Positions 54,301 through 64,000 of a stretch of DNA of 64,000 bases are shown one piece after another. Both the position numbers and the translations under genes were made by a program. Under the pieces are notes generated by a model, which ran no database searches, was not told where the DNA came from, and was given only the letters and a program-made list of their open reading frames with translations. The DNA lies in assembly GCA_963281255.1 (NCBI GenBank), contig OY725495.1, forward strand, positions 3,534,001-3,598,000, given 5' to 3'. Position 1 is the stretch's first letter, and each line of letters starts with the position of its first letter. The DNA comes from Aphrocallistes beatrix. Lineage: Eukaryota > Porifera > Hexactinellida > Sceptrulophora > Aphrocallistidae.

Positions 54301-57300
54301 GAACCCTGTAGAGCAGGGGTTTTCAACCAGTGGGTCGCGACAGATTTTTTAGTGGGTCGCGGAAGGTGGGTACTAAATTACTTGAATAACGAATATTCTC
54401 TTATTAAACATTTACACAAACTAACTACTATCGGTCTTGGAGTTAGTATTGAATTTCAATCAAATTTGGTTGGTGTTAGTGTCTAATTGTGAATTAGTAA
54501 ACAATATTGTAATTATATACCAAGGTATTGATAAATGAAAGAATAGAGAAGACATATTGAAGTGTGATATTATAACTGATTAATTATTAGAACCTATGAT
54601 AGTGAAAACCTGGTACTCGTATACACAACTTTGTAATATGTATATATATTCACATATTACATATGTGTTCATTAGCTTCAATACTTCTTTTATTTTCAGT
54701 TAAATGGCAACAAAACGTGCTCCTAAGCGAGCCTATTCAGATGATTATCTGAAATTTGGATTTACCAGTATCTTAACGGAAGGTATTGAAAAGCCACAAT
54801 GTGTGATATGTCTTAAAGTTTTATCTGCAGGCTTTTCCTCTACAGTGTAGAGGAAAAGCCTCGCTTTGCTTCCCACGCTCGTTAACACCTTTATACTAGC
54901 ATAAATAAACTGACGTATCTATCCTTGCCTTTCTGATGAACTTACGTATAGTGGGTTTCGTAATAGAGTTCGGATATATTCCAAACTTGACAATGAGCGG
55001 ATCAATAGAAATGGAACTCAGACGGTTCTCCTGATCATCTGCGGATATGCGGTACGGACGTGTGAAGCCTCTGTTCTTGGAAAGGAGCAGACTGGCCAGG
55101 TAGAATATGCGCAGAGATTTGACGGCTGCTTCCACAACCTCGTCACTGTGTAGCTCGTAGTCCTCGTTCTCTTGGGTTCGATCCAGAATGCGATAAGTTA
55201 TTAACTACAGGAGACGATGGACGCAGGTAAGAGTAACAGCTCAAAATCTATGCTTAATTATTCCCTCCGATGCACTTGGGATTTTTCTATTTCCAGTAAT
55301 TACTCAAAACTTACATGGCTTCCCCGTTAAAATAGCTTAAACCGGAAATGACGCAACACATTCCTCTGGCAACGAAGGGTTTTAATATATAACTAAGGTT
55401 CCAAAGTGAAAATAATTGTTATAACATTTTCTAGCCTGAAATAACGAAAAATTCCAGAATCCATTTTTGTGTGAAGCTGTTTCGATACCTCTGTTATAAC
55501 AAACAGTACAGTAAACCACGCATGCATCTATCTTATAACTTATTACCTGCTGGAAGGTCTGTACGATTTTGAGAAGATTTTCGTCAGAGTAGCTAGAGTA
55601 CCAGACCACCAATTCCTCATTGTCATGAGTCCCTAGTGCAGCCATGGCTTGACAGAAGTAAGGAAACCCGTGATAGAGGAACCGAGGAGTGGACAGCAGG
55701 GGGCACTCCATCATTATGACGTACACGTTAAGGAGGTGGAAGGGCTGTGTCATCGAAGTTCTGTGACTGCGGTGGAGTTCCACGTTAATCCGGTACAGTT
55801 CTTTCCCCATCTTATGGAGGGACTTGGAAAGGCATTCTTCGAGCCTGTCGTCTTCCAGCAAACAGATCCGCGAGAAAGACTATCGAAATAAATGATATCT
55901 CAGGAAAGCAGTGAACGAGCGAAATTGAGATTTCTTGAGAAATTTACTGATAAATTTATGAGAAAAGTATTCATACATGCCTGCATACATGTTTGAATAC
56001 ATTAAATTTATCCTGAAATCTCCCAGATTTCCACATACAAATGAAATAGAGAGCATTCCTAACCCTCACCCTAGCAACAGATTTAACATCAACTCCAATC
56101 CCAGGCAGAAGTTTGTGCTTAGAATCAGCAGGGGAGGAAGGCGAGTCGGGTCTCTCTTCCATGGGTAGCTGTAGTGCCATTCTCTTCAGGAAGCTCTTGG
56201 AGAGAGCGTAGGGATTGGAGAACACGGAAGTGAGTATTTTACTCGCCTCTGTCCTTCTAGAAGGTGAGAAGGTGGCCTGTTCAGTGTCATTATTCGGAGT
56301 GTTGAGCATAGAGAGAATGTGCGGTAGCTTCTCCTCGTCAAGATAGGGCAGCTGTGAGATCTCATCTATGGGAATATGGACTATGGATGAACCTTCATCA
56401 AAACAAATGAACATCGAAGCCTACACTCTTGCAGAACATTAGTGAGCTGAATGCACTAAGGATGTCATCTCGTTAAAGTCAGGTGCTATCTTTCTTGCCT
56501 ACTAATAGCTGAGTTTTTCTCTGTAAACAGGCTATCATATAAACACACACATGCTGCATACACCTCACTCAGCAGCTATCAGTAGGTTTAGCACCTCACC
56601 CAGATTGTAAACCCCCTGAGAACATATCAGTATGGATTCGGGCGGAATATACTAAATCAATGAACTTTTTTACTTTTAGTCATTTCACCGACCTCTTCTA
56701 AAAATAGCCAAACTGTACTAATACTTGTACTAATGATGGTACCTAGGGTACAGAGACGGTGCTCCTTGTACTTAATCTTCTTAGACTTCTTCTGCTTAGA
56801 TGAGATCTCTACTCCCAACCCTCTCTCCATACTGAAACCGGAAATGAGATTCCGGATCATCGCCTCTGTTATTCCCATATCCACACTGCTGCCCTCCCCG
56901 CTAGACCCGGTAGGCGCCCCCTCGCTCTCCCTGTCTGAGTCTGAGCGTTGTCCTGCCGCCACTGCGGTAGAAATAGTTCAATTAAGAAACCGCACATCTT
57001 GAATAATAGCCGGGCGATTGTTAATTTTTAGCTAACCTTATTTGCCACCAAATGGAAAATTAATGTCTCAGATATAAGAAACTTTTCAATGAATATATCA
57101 CGCGAGTATTGGATAAATCATAGCCGACTGTATATATACAGTAGGCTATGGATAAATAGATAATATCACACAAGTGAAATTTGTTCAAAATTCAGATTCA
57201 GATTCTAATTAATACAATCAATACGTATATGATTGAGCTAGAGAGTACAGTTTTAATGGGTATAGAAGTGGAGGCAATTCGTAACTCACGAGCTGGTATC

Positions 57301-57675
57301 AGGAAGTCGAGAGGAAGAGGATGAGAGAGGGAGAGAGGATCCTCACCCCCTAAGGATGTATCCGCATCCTCTGAATCCAGGACTGTAGCCTCACCCGTCT
57401 CTCTCCTGTCCACTGACTCCCACCTCCCCACATGGCGTGTAGACCTGGCGGCTCCATCACTAGCCTATGGGTAGGAATGATACATCAACTCTACATCTGA
57501 TAATATTACATTCTTTATGCTGGATTTGTATTTTAATAATCTATCTCCATACCCAGGGCATTATTGTCATTTTCGTCCCGGAAATATTATATCAATTCCA
57601 GTCGATTCAAATACTTTCTCATCGTCTAAATAATTGTCAATGTACTCTAACATAGTTGTATGCATACTATTTTAT

Positions 57676-57739
<64 letters not shown>

Positions 57740-59603
57740 GATTATTATTATTATGATTATTATTATTATTATGATTATGATTATGATTATGATTATTATT
57801 ATTATTAATAGCAGGGATTCAAATTTCGTCGCTACAACCAATCGATTGTGTTCTAATTCACTAAAATCCGACCAATCCAATGTATGGATACAATGAGAAA
57901 GGTAGGATTCTTCTACGATCTTTCAAACTAGTTAGCTTGCAATATATCTATTGAGAGATAGGAAGTAGTAATTCTGATAATAACAACCTGATTTCTCCCG
58001 GAGTAAGAAGAGCTGAGTACGTTGTTGTGTGGGTTGGAGTTCGTGGGAGTAGTGTCAATATCCATCGGTGATCCTCTCCTGAAGAGAATAATATTACAAA
58101 GTTAAAATTTATATATTAATTACAGCTTAAGTTAAGAACTAACACTCTCTAAACATTTACGCGTAACAGATCATACAGTGAGATCAAGGATAAGAAATCT
58201 TGGTCGATTTATAATTTGGTCCATGACATAAATAAAAAGTTTCTTTGGAGAATAAACAAATTATTCGTTATTTAGTTAAAAATAAAAAAATGCTAATTGT
58301 TAAAAACAAGATTAATTTGGAACCATTAGTCTTATCTTTAGTCTCATTTTCAGGGCAATATTAGTAGTCGATTCCGCTTAATAGGACACTTTTAATAGCT
58401 CTCACATATAGAAGCTAATACAAAATATTTTCGGTTAATAGGGTTTTCCGCTTAATCCCCTAATAAGCAGAGCTGACTGTATTCCCATTACAAGTTAGCT
58501 GTTAACCTTAGTGAGTTCAACTTTGCCCCCAAAAATATTTCAACCGCTTAAAGTGGTGAATTGCGTGCTTATCCACACCAAAACAAACCTGTTATTGGAT
58601 CTGTTCTTCTTGGCTGGGGCTCGTCTCTTGCTCCCACTCGGCTTGCTCCTGTACTTCTGACAGAGCGGGGCTTTAGTCCTGAGCAAGGAGACAGCCTTCA
58701 CAGCTGCTTCGTTCGGATTCAACTTCGCATCTGGAGACGCAGTACTGCAGTGTTCTGAGTTGGTACAGGCGGGATCCCCACAGCCTTCAGTCAGCATCAG
58801 GAAGTAGTTCTGTATCTGTACCTTGGCAGCTGTCTTTCTAAACGGAAATAGTCTTATTGAGATAAAGTAAAACATGATATCATTGTATACCATGGATACA
58901 CAAACTCAATGCCGTGATAATAAGTACTTGGTCAACAAGGTCTGATCAAAATTTTAGAAATCATTTAGTTCCGTCAAGTATAAACAGTCCTTCTCTAGTT
59001 GTTACGGAGACATGGGCGTAGTAATCCAGCCGCATCCGGTCACTAGTGGCGTGGACACGAGGGGAGCATTTGCTCTCCTCCACCCCACTACCCCTAATTC
59101 CCAAATACAGCCCAATAACATGCAGATATTATGCATAGCGTGTATCAAGAGGAAGGTTACAAATGAGATGTACAAGTAACATCGCTAGAATAGCTGTCCC
59201 TTCTTATGTTACGGCCGTAGGACGCGGTCTGGGCGGATGGGACAGCAACACATCTAGCTGCGCATTTACGCGTTAGGATCATAAGCATAATTATTTTAGA
59301 AAAAAAAAAAAAATGGGGAGGGGGGTAGATGGAACAATGGCCCCAGGGCCCGGAAAAAGATTGGAATTCCATTCAAAATAAAATGAAAAATAATTTTGAG
59401 GGACCCAATAATCCTCTCGGCGGCCCTGAACATAATAGACACGTCCACTCACTCCAAAAAGTGTGAGGATTCCTGCCATTCTTGCCCATCGTAGACAATG
59501 AGAAGAGACTGTTAGGCATTACTACACATTACCTTTTGCTTTCTCCACTCTCCACCATCTGTACTTCATTACTCACTACAGGAGTTGCTTGTTCTGTGTC
59601 CAT
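51380..59603 (-). CDS. UBE3A: UBE3A/E6AP HECT ubiquitin ligase
   Basis: Exons in order: 59533-59603, 58589-58837, 57988-58078, 57291-57464, 56743-56961, (one unresolved junction), 56070-56420, 55547-55879, 54946-55204, 53793-54079, 53505-53649, 53200-53405, 52624-52791, 52512-52565, 52347-52448, 52194-52264, 51977-52120, 51380-51500. The N terminus has the AZUL zinc finger ([20 protein letters not shown]), the hallmark of UBE3A. A Ser-rich middle follows. The HECT domain is well conserved ([38 protein letters not shown]) with catalytic Cys in [10 protein letters not shown] and the end FGMI where human ends FGML. It transfers ubiquitin to substrates; AZUL docks to the proteasome. All downstream phases agree. 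Between 56421 and 56742 the phases do not meet, so a small exon is missed or misread. hAT, pogo-like and microsatellite sequences lie in introns. Confidence 0.95.
52960..53125. repeat. GC-rich transposon-like repeat in a UBE3A intron
   Basis: A block much richer in GC than its surroundings (CGGGGCTAAAGCCCCGG hairpin, CCCCTGGGACCGCCC). It looks like an inserted repeat but I see no clean ends. It lies between the exons at 52624-52791 and 53200-53405. Confidence 0.4.
54314..54850 (+). mobile_element. hAT (Buster/ZBED5-like) 5' fragment with BED finger, in a UBE3A intron
   Basis: Starts with a hAT terminus (CAGGGGTTTTCAACCAGTGG, then GTCGCGAC). After an acceptor-like TATTTTCAG, an ATG at 54704 opens a frame [20 protein letters not shown] and [11 protein letters not shown], the N terminus and BED-finger start of ZBED5-type transposases. 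It is cut off at about 54850, next to a hairpin (GGCTTTTCCTCTACA and complement). Antisense to UBE3A. Confidence 0.75.
57001..57060. repeat. Dispersed repeat, AATAGCCGGG family
   Basis: GAATAATAGCCGGGCGATTG followed by a TTAGC...TTTGCCA segment matches 51560-51640 (GAATAGTAGCCGGGAGATTA). Both lie near exons of UBE3A. Related GCGCTTATTCG scraps are at 21420 and 50585. Confidence 0.5.
57118..57155. repeat. Palindromic repeat
   Basis: CATAGCCGACTGTATATATA followed by CAGTAGGCTATG is almost self-complementary. Related CCATAGCCTACT segments occur at about 8827 and 18814. Confidence 0.5.
57680..57807. repeat. TTA/ATT trinucleotide microsatellite
   Basis: About 40 triplets of ATT with interspersed ATG, inside a UBE3A intron. 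Open frames of poly-Ile on both strands are artefacts. Confidence 0.95.
58365..58479. mobile_element. Pogo/Tigger-like MITE in a UBE3A intron
   Basis: TAGTCGATTCCGCTTAATAG at the left and CCTAATAAGCAGAGCTGACTG at the right are inverted. TA follows the right end. Closest in sequence to the element at 35338. Confidence 0.65.
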
Positions 59604-61136
59604 CTCTAACAAACTCAATACTGGAACAAGAAACATAAATACTTCACAAGCAGAGAGGAGCTGATGGCTAGCTCAGTAGACAAATGTCAATCTTGTCAAG
59701 TCAGTTCAATCAGAATAATTTATGTTAACATTGAACTAATCCGTTACCGCCAAACCTGCCATTTTATTCATTTCCTTTTTCTAGGCACTTTCTGAGAAGC
59801 AAACATCTCTCTTCAACGGACCTAAACTATGTCCCCAATGTGTCCGTTATTCCTAGAGACGCAGACTCCACTGTATATCATGCATTCCCTTAATTCAACG
59901 CCAATTTATGCCATATGTTCAGCTAGTATATCTTTGGCAGTTATCCAACATACTATTGAAGTTTGAAATCATCACCATGTTGAGTTTATGACAACTAAGT
60001 GTAGCAGATGTCAATATATTTCAACTAAAGGTGAATCCACACTACAAAGTGATAATTATACTAGGATGATTCACTATAATAATTCTAAAGTCATTCATTT
60101 CGAATTAAAATCCTTAGAGGGGTCATACTAGTAGGATGGATTTAGTGTGATTAAACGCCAACGTACGTATGTGGTAAATCCATTCCGTTCCATGATGCTT
60201 GTAGCCTCATTTCCTCATGGTGAAAAAATATCATTTTAGGTAAACTATTGCTATTTCTATGATGAATAAAGCTACTTTAGTTTACTTCTAATAAAATATT
60301 GTTTGTTGAGAGACTACTTTTGTGCTGGTATAGTGTAGTATACAATAAATATGCATTCAATACGTCTAGCAAGCAACTTATAGTGCTGCGTAATACTCAT
60401 CTATTAATAAATTATTGCTCAATAAGATGACTTCAGCGTACTCGTTGCTTTACAGATTTGAGGTGCGTAATGATCTCTTCGTTTCTCTGTTCTGGAGCAG
60501 AATTCAATATTTAGCTCAATGACTACAAATGATATTACATATCAGAAGTTGGTCGAAAACGGAATTTTGTCAAGAAAAGACCTCAGTTGGTTGATAATAA
60601 ATTCGTTGTCGTGATACTGCTAGAGGGTCAGGATGGTGGACTAGGGATGGGGATTGGTAGCAGAGTTGGAATCGGGGTTGGGTTCAGATTCAGGTTCGAG
60701 TCTTAAAAGTGGACCAGATTTCAACTCTAATTAGGATCTTTAGACTGTGGCTGGATTGCTCAGTAAGGATATTTAGTACATCTCGTACGAGGCATTCTTA
60801 TTAATCAGAATGTTAAACAAAGCTTTGCAGTGGAGGTGTTAAATATGAATATAAGCCAATAGAAACCGGAAGTGCTGAAATTTTGCGAAAAGTATTGACG
60901 GTGACACACAATAAAAAGATCCTACTGCGAAATTTAGTAAAAATCAGAATATTAGATTTCTCAGTAGCACTCTTACGGAAATACATGCATGAATAGTACA
61001 TAGTACATACTGATAACAGAGAACGTCAGAAAGTAAATAAAGTTAAAAAAAGATAAACAATAACATTTTTAAGAATATATTTATACAAATTCTAAGAAAT
61101 TCAGTATCATAGCCAATAGGAGAGTATTGGTAGACA
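59604..61136. other. Intergenic between UBE3A and NHL gene E
   Basis: AT-rich. No coding region I can support. 60640-60700 is a patch of GGGATTGG/GGTTCAG-like simple sequence. Confidence 0.45.
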
Positions 61137-62369
61137 TCAAAATAGTTTAATACAATTAATTGGGTTAAGAGACAAGACTATTATCTTGTTATCAGAATTC
61201 AGAGTTATTCCCCTTGGCGTTAAGAACTCTCCTCTATTCTCTCCTTCTTTACCGAATTTGTGAATCAGCTCTCCTCTGATCGAGAAGATAGCTATACAGT
61301 GAGAGGTGTCATCTGTTATGAGGATATTGTTCTGCTGATCTAGACAGAAGAACAGAGGTTTAGCGAGAGGAGTGCCTTCTCCACAACGTATCATCTCTCT
61401 AACGAACTGATGCGAGTAATTGAATAGACAAATGCAATGATAGCCTTCCTTCAATACTACAATCTGATTAGTTAGTTTGATGTCTCTAGGACCAAAGATA
61501 TGAAGAATGAATGAGTTGAAAGTGAGATTCAAATTCAAACACTGAATACGATTATTCGCATTTTCACAAACATAGATTAGATTCATCAAAAGAGAAACTT
61601 CGACACCACATGGTTTATCAAACTCTAGTTCTTTTCCTCCTTTCTCTCCAACTGACTTTAATAACTTCCCTTCAACAGAGTACACATTCAGACAATTGCT
61701 CTTAGCTTGTGCAACATATACCTCATTTTTATTGAAACAGATTCCACGAGGTCCATGCATTTTCTCATTAAACTGAAAAAGAAATTGGAATGAACTAGTG
61801 AAGACTTGTACACGATTGTTTCCATGATCACAAATGTAAACATTATTTGTTTGAGGATGGATAGAGATTGATGAAGGATAAGCGAACACTCCAGGTAATG
61901 TAGATTTCTTATAACTGTGCGTACAAGCAGTAAGAATAGGTTCTCCTTTCTTCTTGTAGTCTAAGAGTCCGATGATCCTGATCTTTCCAATCTCACTCAG
62001 CCTCTTATTCAGTGATCCATCCCACTCCAGCTCTACACGCCTCATTCTAGTCTCAGTTGTCCCCATACTCAATTCAAGCTCTCTAATACGGGCGTTTAGT
62101 GAAGCGATGCTTATTTCCAAAGCTTCGTAGTTTTCATTTCCTTTTAGTGCAGATATGATACTCTCTTTAGAGTTAGAAAGTTGTTCGATCTGTTCCATAA
62201 CTCCATCCCCCTTGTAGCTAGACACCAGCTGATCCAGCTCTGACAGTAGAGCAGTTTCTCTCTCACTCAGCATTTGGTGAGATTTAGAGAACTTATCTCT
62301 TATCTCTGTTCTCACTCTCTCCACCTGAGAGAGGAATGGTTCACTTTCTGACTCATACAAACTTGCCAT
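61137..62369 (-). CDS. NHL gene E: coiled coil + NHL propeller protein
   Basis: This is a 410-residue intronless protein starting MASLYESESE. Residues 12-115 are a coiled coil (SERETALLSELDQLVSSYKG). Six blades follow with the clearest NHL signatures in the window: NVYICDHGNNRVQVFTSSFQ, YVAQAKSNCLNVYSVEGKLL, LIYVCENANNRIQCLN, ILITDDTSHCIAIFSIRGEL, and GKEGENRGEFLTPRGITLNS. There is no RING or B-box. Layout equals genes A-D, but sequence identity is low, so it is an old paralogue. The 5' side carries a short palindromic repeat (62422-62455) also found at 22608. Confidence 0.87.
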   Translation of the reverse strand: MASLYESESEPFLSQVERVRTEIRDKFSKSHQMLSERETALLSELDQLVSSYKGDGVMEQIEQLSNSKESIISALKGNENYEALEISIASLNARIRELELSMGTTETRMRRVELEWDGSLNKRLSEIGKIRIIGLLDYKKKGEPILTACTHSYKKSTLPGVFAYPSSISIHPQTNNVYICDHGNNRVQVFTSSFQFLFQFNEKMHGPRGICFNKNEVYVAQAKSNCLNVYSVEGKLLKSVGEKGGKELEFDKPCGVEVSLLMNLIYVCENANNRIQCLNLNLTFNSFILHIFGPRDIKLTNQIVVLKEGYHCICLFNYSHQFVREMIRCGEGTPLAKPLFFCLDQQNNILITDDTSHCIAIFSIRGELIHKFGKEGENRGEFLTPRGITLNSDNKIIVLSLNPINCIKLF

Positions 62370-62421
62370 GAAATGAAACTAACAGAATTACAAAAAAAAG
62401 AAAAAATATAAGGAGGCATTA

Positions 62422-62455
62422 ATTTCAGAAGTTGGCCACTATACACAGTATAGTC
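62422..62455. repeat. Short palindromic repeat upstream of NHL gene E
   Basis: TTTCAGAAGTTGGCCACTAT then CACAGTATAGTCGG, matching 22608-22644. It lies about 55-85 bp upstream of the NHL E start codon. Confidence 0.55.
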
Positions 62456-62871
62456 GGTACTAAATATCCGAATAAAAAGGAGATCAGAAATACTTAAATT
62501 GTATTGCACTCATGTCATGGTGATAGTGAATGCAAGGTAACTGGTTATACTAACACACTCTACTGTATGCAAGCAAGTACAGTAGAAATAGCTCATTTGT
62601 ATGAAAAAAATTGTTTAAGAAAGAATTACAATTAAAGAACTGCAAAACTCAAATATTACGCAATATGCCAGCTGATATATTGGCAACCTCGGGGTCAGAA
62701 AATTGACCTCCAGGGATGAAGTTTGGAAAATGGGTATGGTCCCTCGACCTAGACTAACTATAATTATCTAATTCGCCCTAGATACCACCTCGCTATAATG
62801 TCGGATAGTCAGTGGATTAGGTTTCACCATTCCTGAACTGATCACAACACAGACAAACCAGAGAAAAAGAA

Positions 62872-63480
62872 ATGGTCACCAAATCCTCTAAAGAAGCAGA
62901 ATTGGAATTGGACCTAGTTGAGGTGGAGATCCACCAGTGTTTCGATGAGCTGGTCATGGTTGCGAACCGACGCGTGAAACTCTCCCCGCCGAGTACAGAG
63001 AGAGGAGGAAGGAGAACGAGCAGGGAATAGGGAGCGTCAAATCGATAGAACAGCTCCTCCAGAGCAAAGTGCAGATCTAGGAAAAAATGACGGACAAGGT
63101 GCTCTATGCGGGGGAAGATCGATGAGATTGATACTCAGCTGAGAAATTGAGATGTGACTGCCCCAAATACGGAGCTGAAGTTCCAGTGCAAGAAAGGAGA
63201 AGTGGAAGATACCATCTCCCAGGTGGGGCAACTGATCCAGAAAGAGGTCTCCCCTCCCTTTTTCAGTTACTCCTCATTCACGCAGTCGCCGCGAATCTCT
63301 CTCTGCAAGGGAGGGAGTGGACCGGACAGCTTCTTAATCCTCTTGCTATAGGATATAGTAGCCACCTCATGTTCATAGCGCATTCTGATCGAGTTTGTGT
63401 TCTCTGAAGGAGAATACATAATGTCCCATCACAGCCTCTCAACTCTCACGATCTCGTCGTGTGTCTCACGATTTAGAACC
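62872..63480 (+). pseudogene. Frameshifted NHL-family pseudogene
   Basis: An ATG at 62872 opens MVTKSSKEAELELDLVEVEI, a coiled-coil start. Frame changes near 62965, 63075 and 63320 are needed to follow KIDEIDTQLRN, ELKFQCKKGEVEDTISQVG and then a first NHL blade (LLNPLAIGYSSHLMFIAHSD, then RVCV). Several stops fall between. It is the only NHL copy on the plus strand and is higher in GC than gene E. Confidence 0.6.
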
Positions 63481-63599
63481 ACTATTCGTAATACTATATT
63501 CCCATAATGATCTGTCACTTGCCATCACACGATTTAGTTAAATTACAGGTGAGAGGCCTGCCGTCATAATATATCGGTTTGGCAGACAGCAGGGTTGGC

Positions 63600-64000
63600 A
63601 GGTTTTGTCCATTTGGACAAAACCTAGTGGTTTTAACCAGGTTAAAACCGTCCTGTCCAAAACCTCTTGGGTGGACAAAACTGGACAAAACCTCAAAATT
63701 TAATTCATATTCCTCATTAACGGTTTTGTCCAAGTTTTGTCCAGGTTTTGTCCAAGTTTTGTCCAGATTTTGTCCAGGTTTTGTCCAGATTTTGTCCAAG
63801 TTTTGTCCAAGTTTTGTCCAGGTTTTGTCCAAGTTTTGTCCAGATTTTGTCCAAGTTTTGTCCAGGTTTTGTCCAAGTTTTGTCCAGGTTTTGTCCAAGT
63901 TTTGTCCAGATTTTGTCCAAGTTTTGTCCAGGTTTTGTCCAGGTTTTGTCCAAGTTTTGTCCAGGTTTTGTCCAAGTTATATCCTAGTTTTGTCTAGGTT
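63600..64000. repeat. 11-bp satellite (TTTTGTCCAGG type) running off the window
   Basis: 63720-64000 is about 25 units of an 11-bp motif alternating CAGG, CAAG and CAGA after TTTTGTC. 63600-63700 holds inverted copies (TTTTGTCCATTTGGACAAAA). Because three units make 33 bp, every frame is open and spurious proteins rich in DKTWTK appear. The true length is unknown. Confidence 0.95.

Noticed and set aside
57810..57850. Possible tRNA TPsiC-like box (GGATTCAAATTTCG)
   Set aside because: No matching A box, anticodon arm or acceptor stem could be built around it.
57647..57896. Poly-isoleucine frames on both strands
   Set aside because: They are translations of the ATT/TTA microsatellite in a UBE3A intron.
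63515..63997. DKTWTK- and FCPSFVQ-rich frames
   Set aside because: They are artefacts of the 11-bp satellite, which is open in every frame.

Overview
The window looks like nuclear DNA of an early-branching animal. It is AT-rich, has GT-AG introns (and one GC-AG intron), and carries clear orthologues of animal genes: UBE3A with its AZUL finger, TBL2, TMEM120/TACAN, a BACURD-type KCTD protein and GTF2H1. Many intronless genes encode a coiled coil followed by NHL repeats. This reminds me of sponge genomes, perhaps a glass sponge, but that is recollection and was not tested.

Layout. 1-27 kb is a repeat-rich accessory region. It holds an ankyrin exon, a 3CxxC zinc-finger protein with a 9-residue repeat tract and a C-terminal hydrophobic anchor (RTP-like), and a TRAF-like protein. 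It also holds four coiled-coil/NHL genes: A, which carries one nonsense codon, then B, C and D. Broken NHL pieces lie among them. This part is packed with small inverted-repeat DNA elements, several with exact target-site duplications or with empty sites preserved in duplicated sequence, and with a 2.6-kb long-TIR element carrying ~141-bp tandem repeats.

27-43 kb is calmer. It has an unrecognised 679-residue S/T-P-rich protein, TMEM120 (ten exons, solved at splice-site level), intronless GTF2H1, and TBL2 (ten exons). 43-47.6 kb holds a tail-to-tail pair of paralogues, each with an EF-hand-like N terminus and two nucleoside 2-deoxyribosyltransferase-like domains. 47.8-59.6 kb holds the KCTD/BACURD gene and UBE3A (about 18 coding exons), both on the minus strand. 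61-64 kb has NHL gene E, a frameshifted NHL pseudogene on the plus strand and an 11-bp satellite running off the end.

How they may work together. KCTD/BACURD (a CUL3 adaptor family), UBE3A (a HECT E3) and possibly the TRAF-like and NHL proteins all belong to ubiquitin-related families. The RTP-like, TRAF-like, NHL and deoxyribosyltransferase-like genes are duplicated, repeat-bearing or intronless, which suggests a fast-evolving and possibly defence-related set. That last point is inference. No tRNA, rRNA or CRISPR array was seen.
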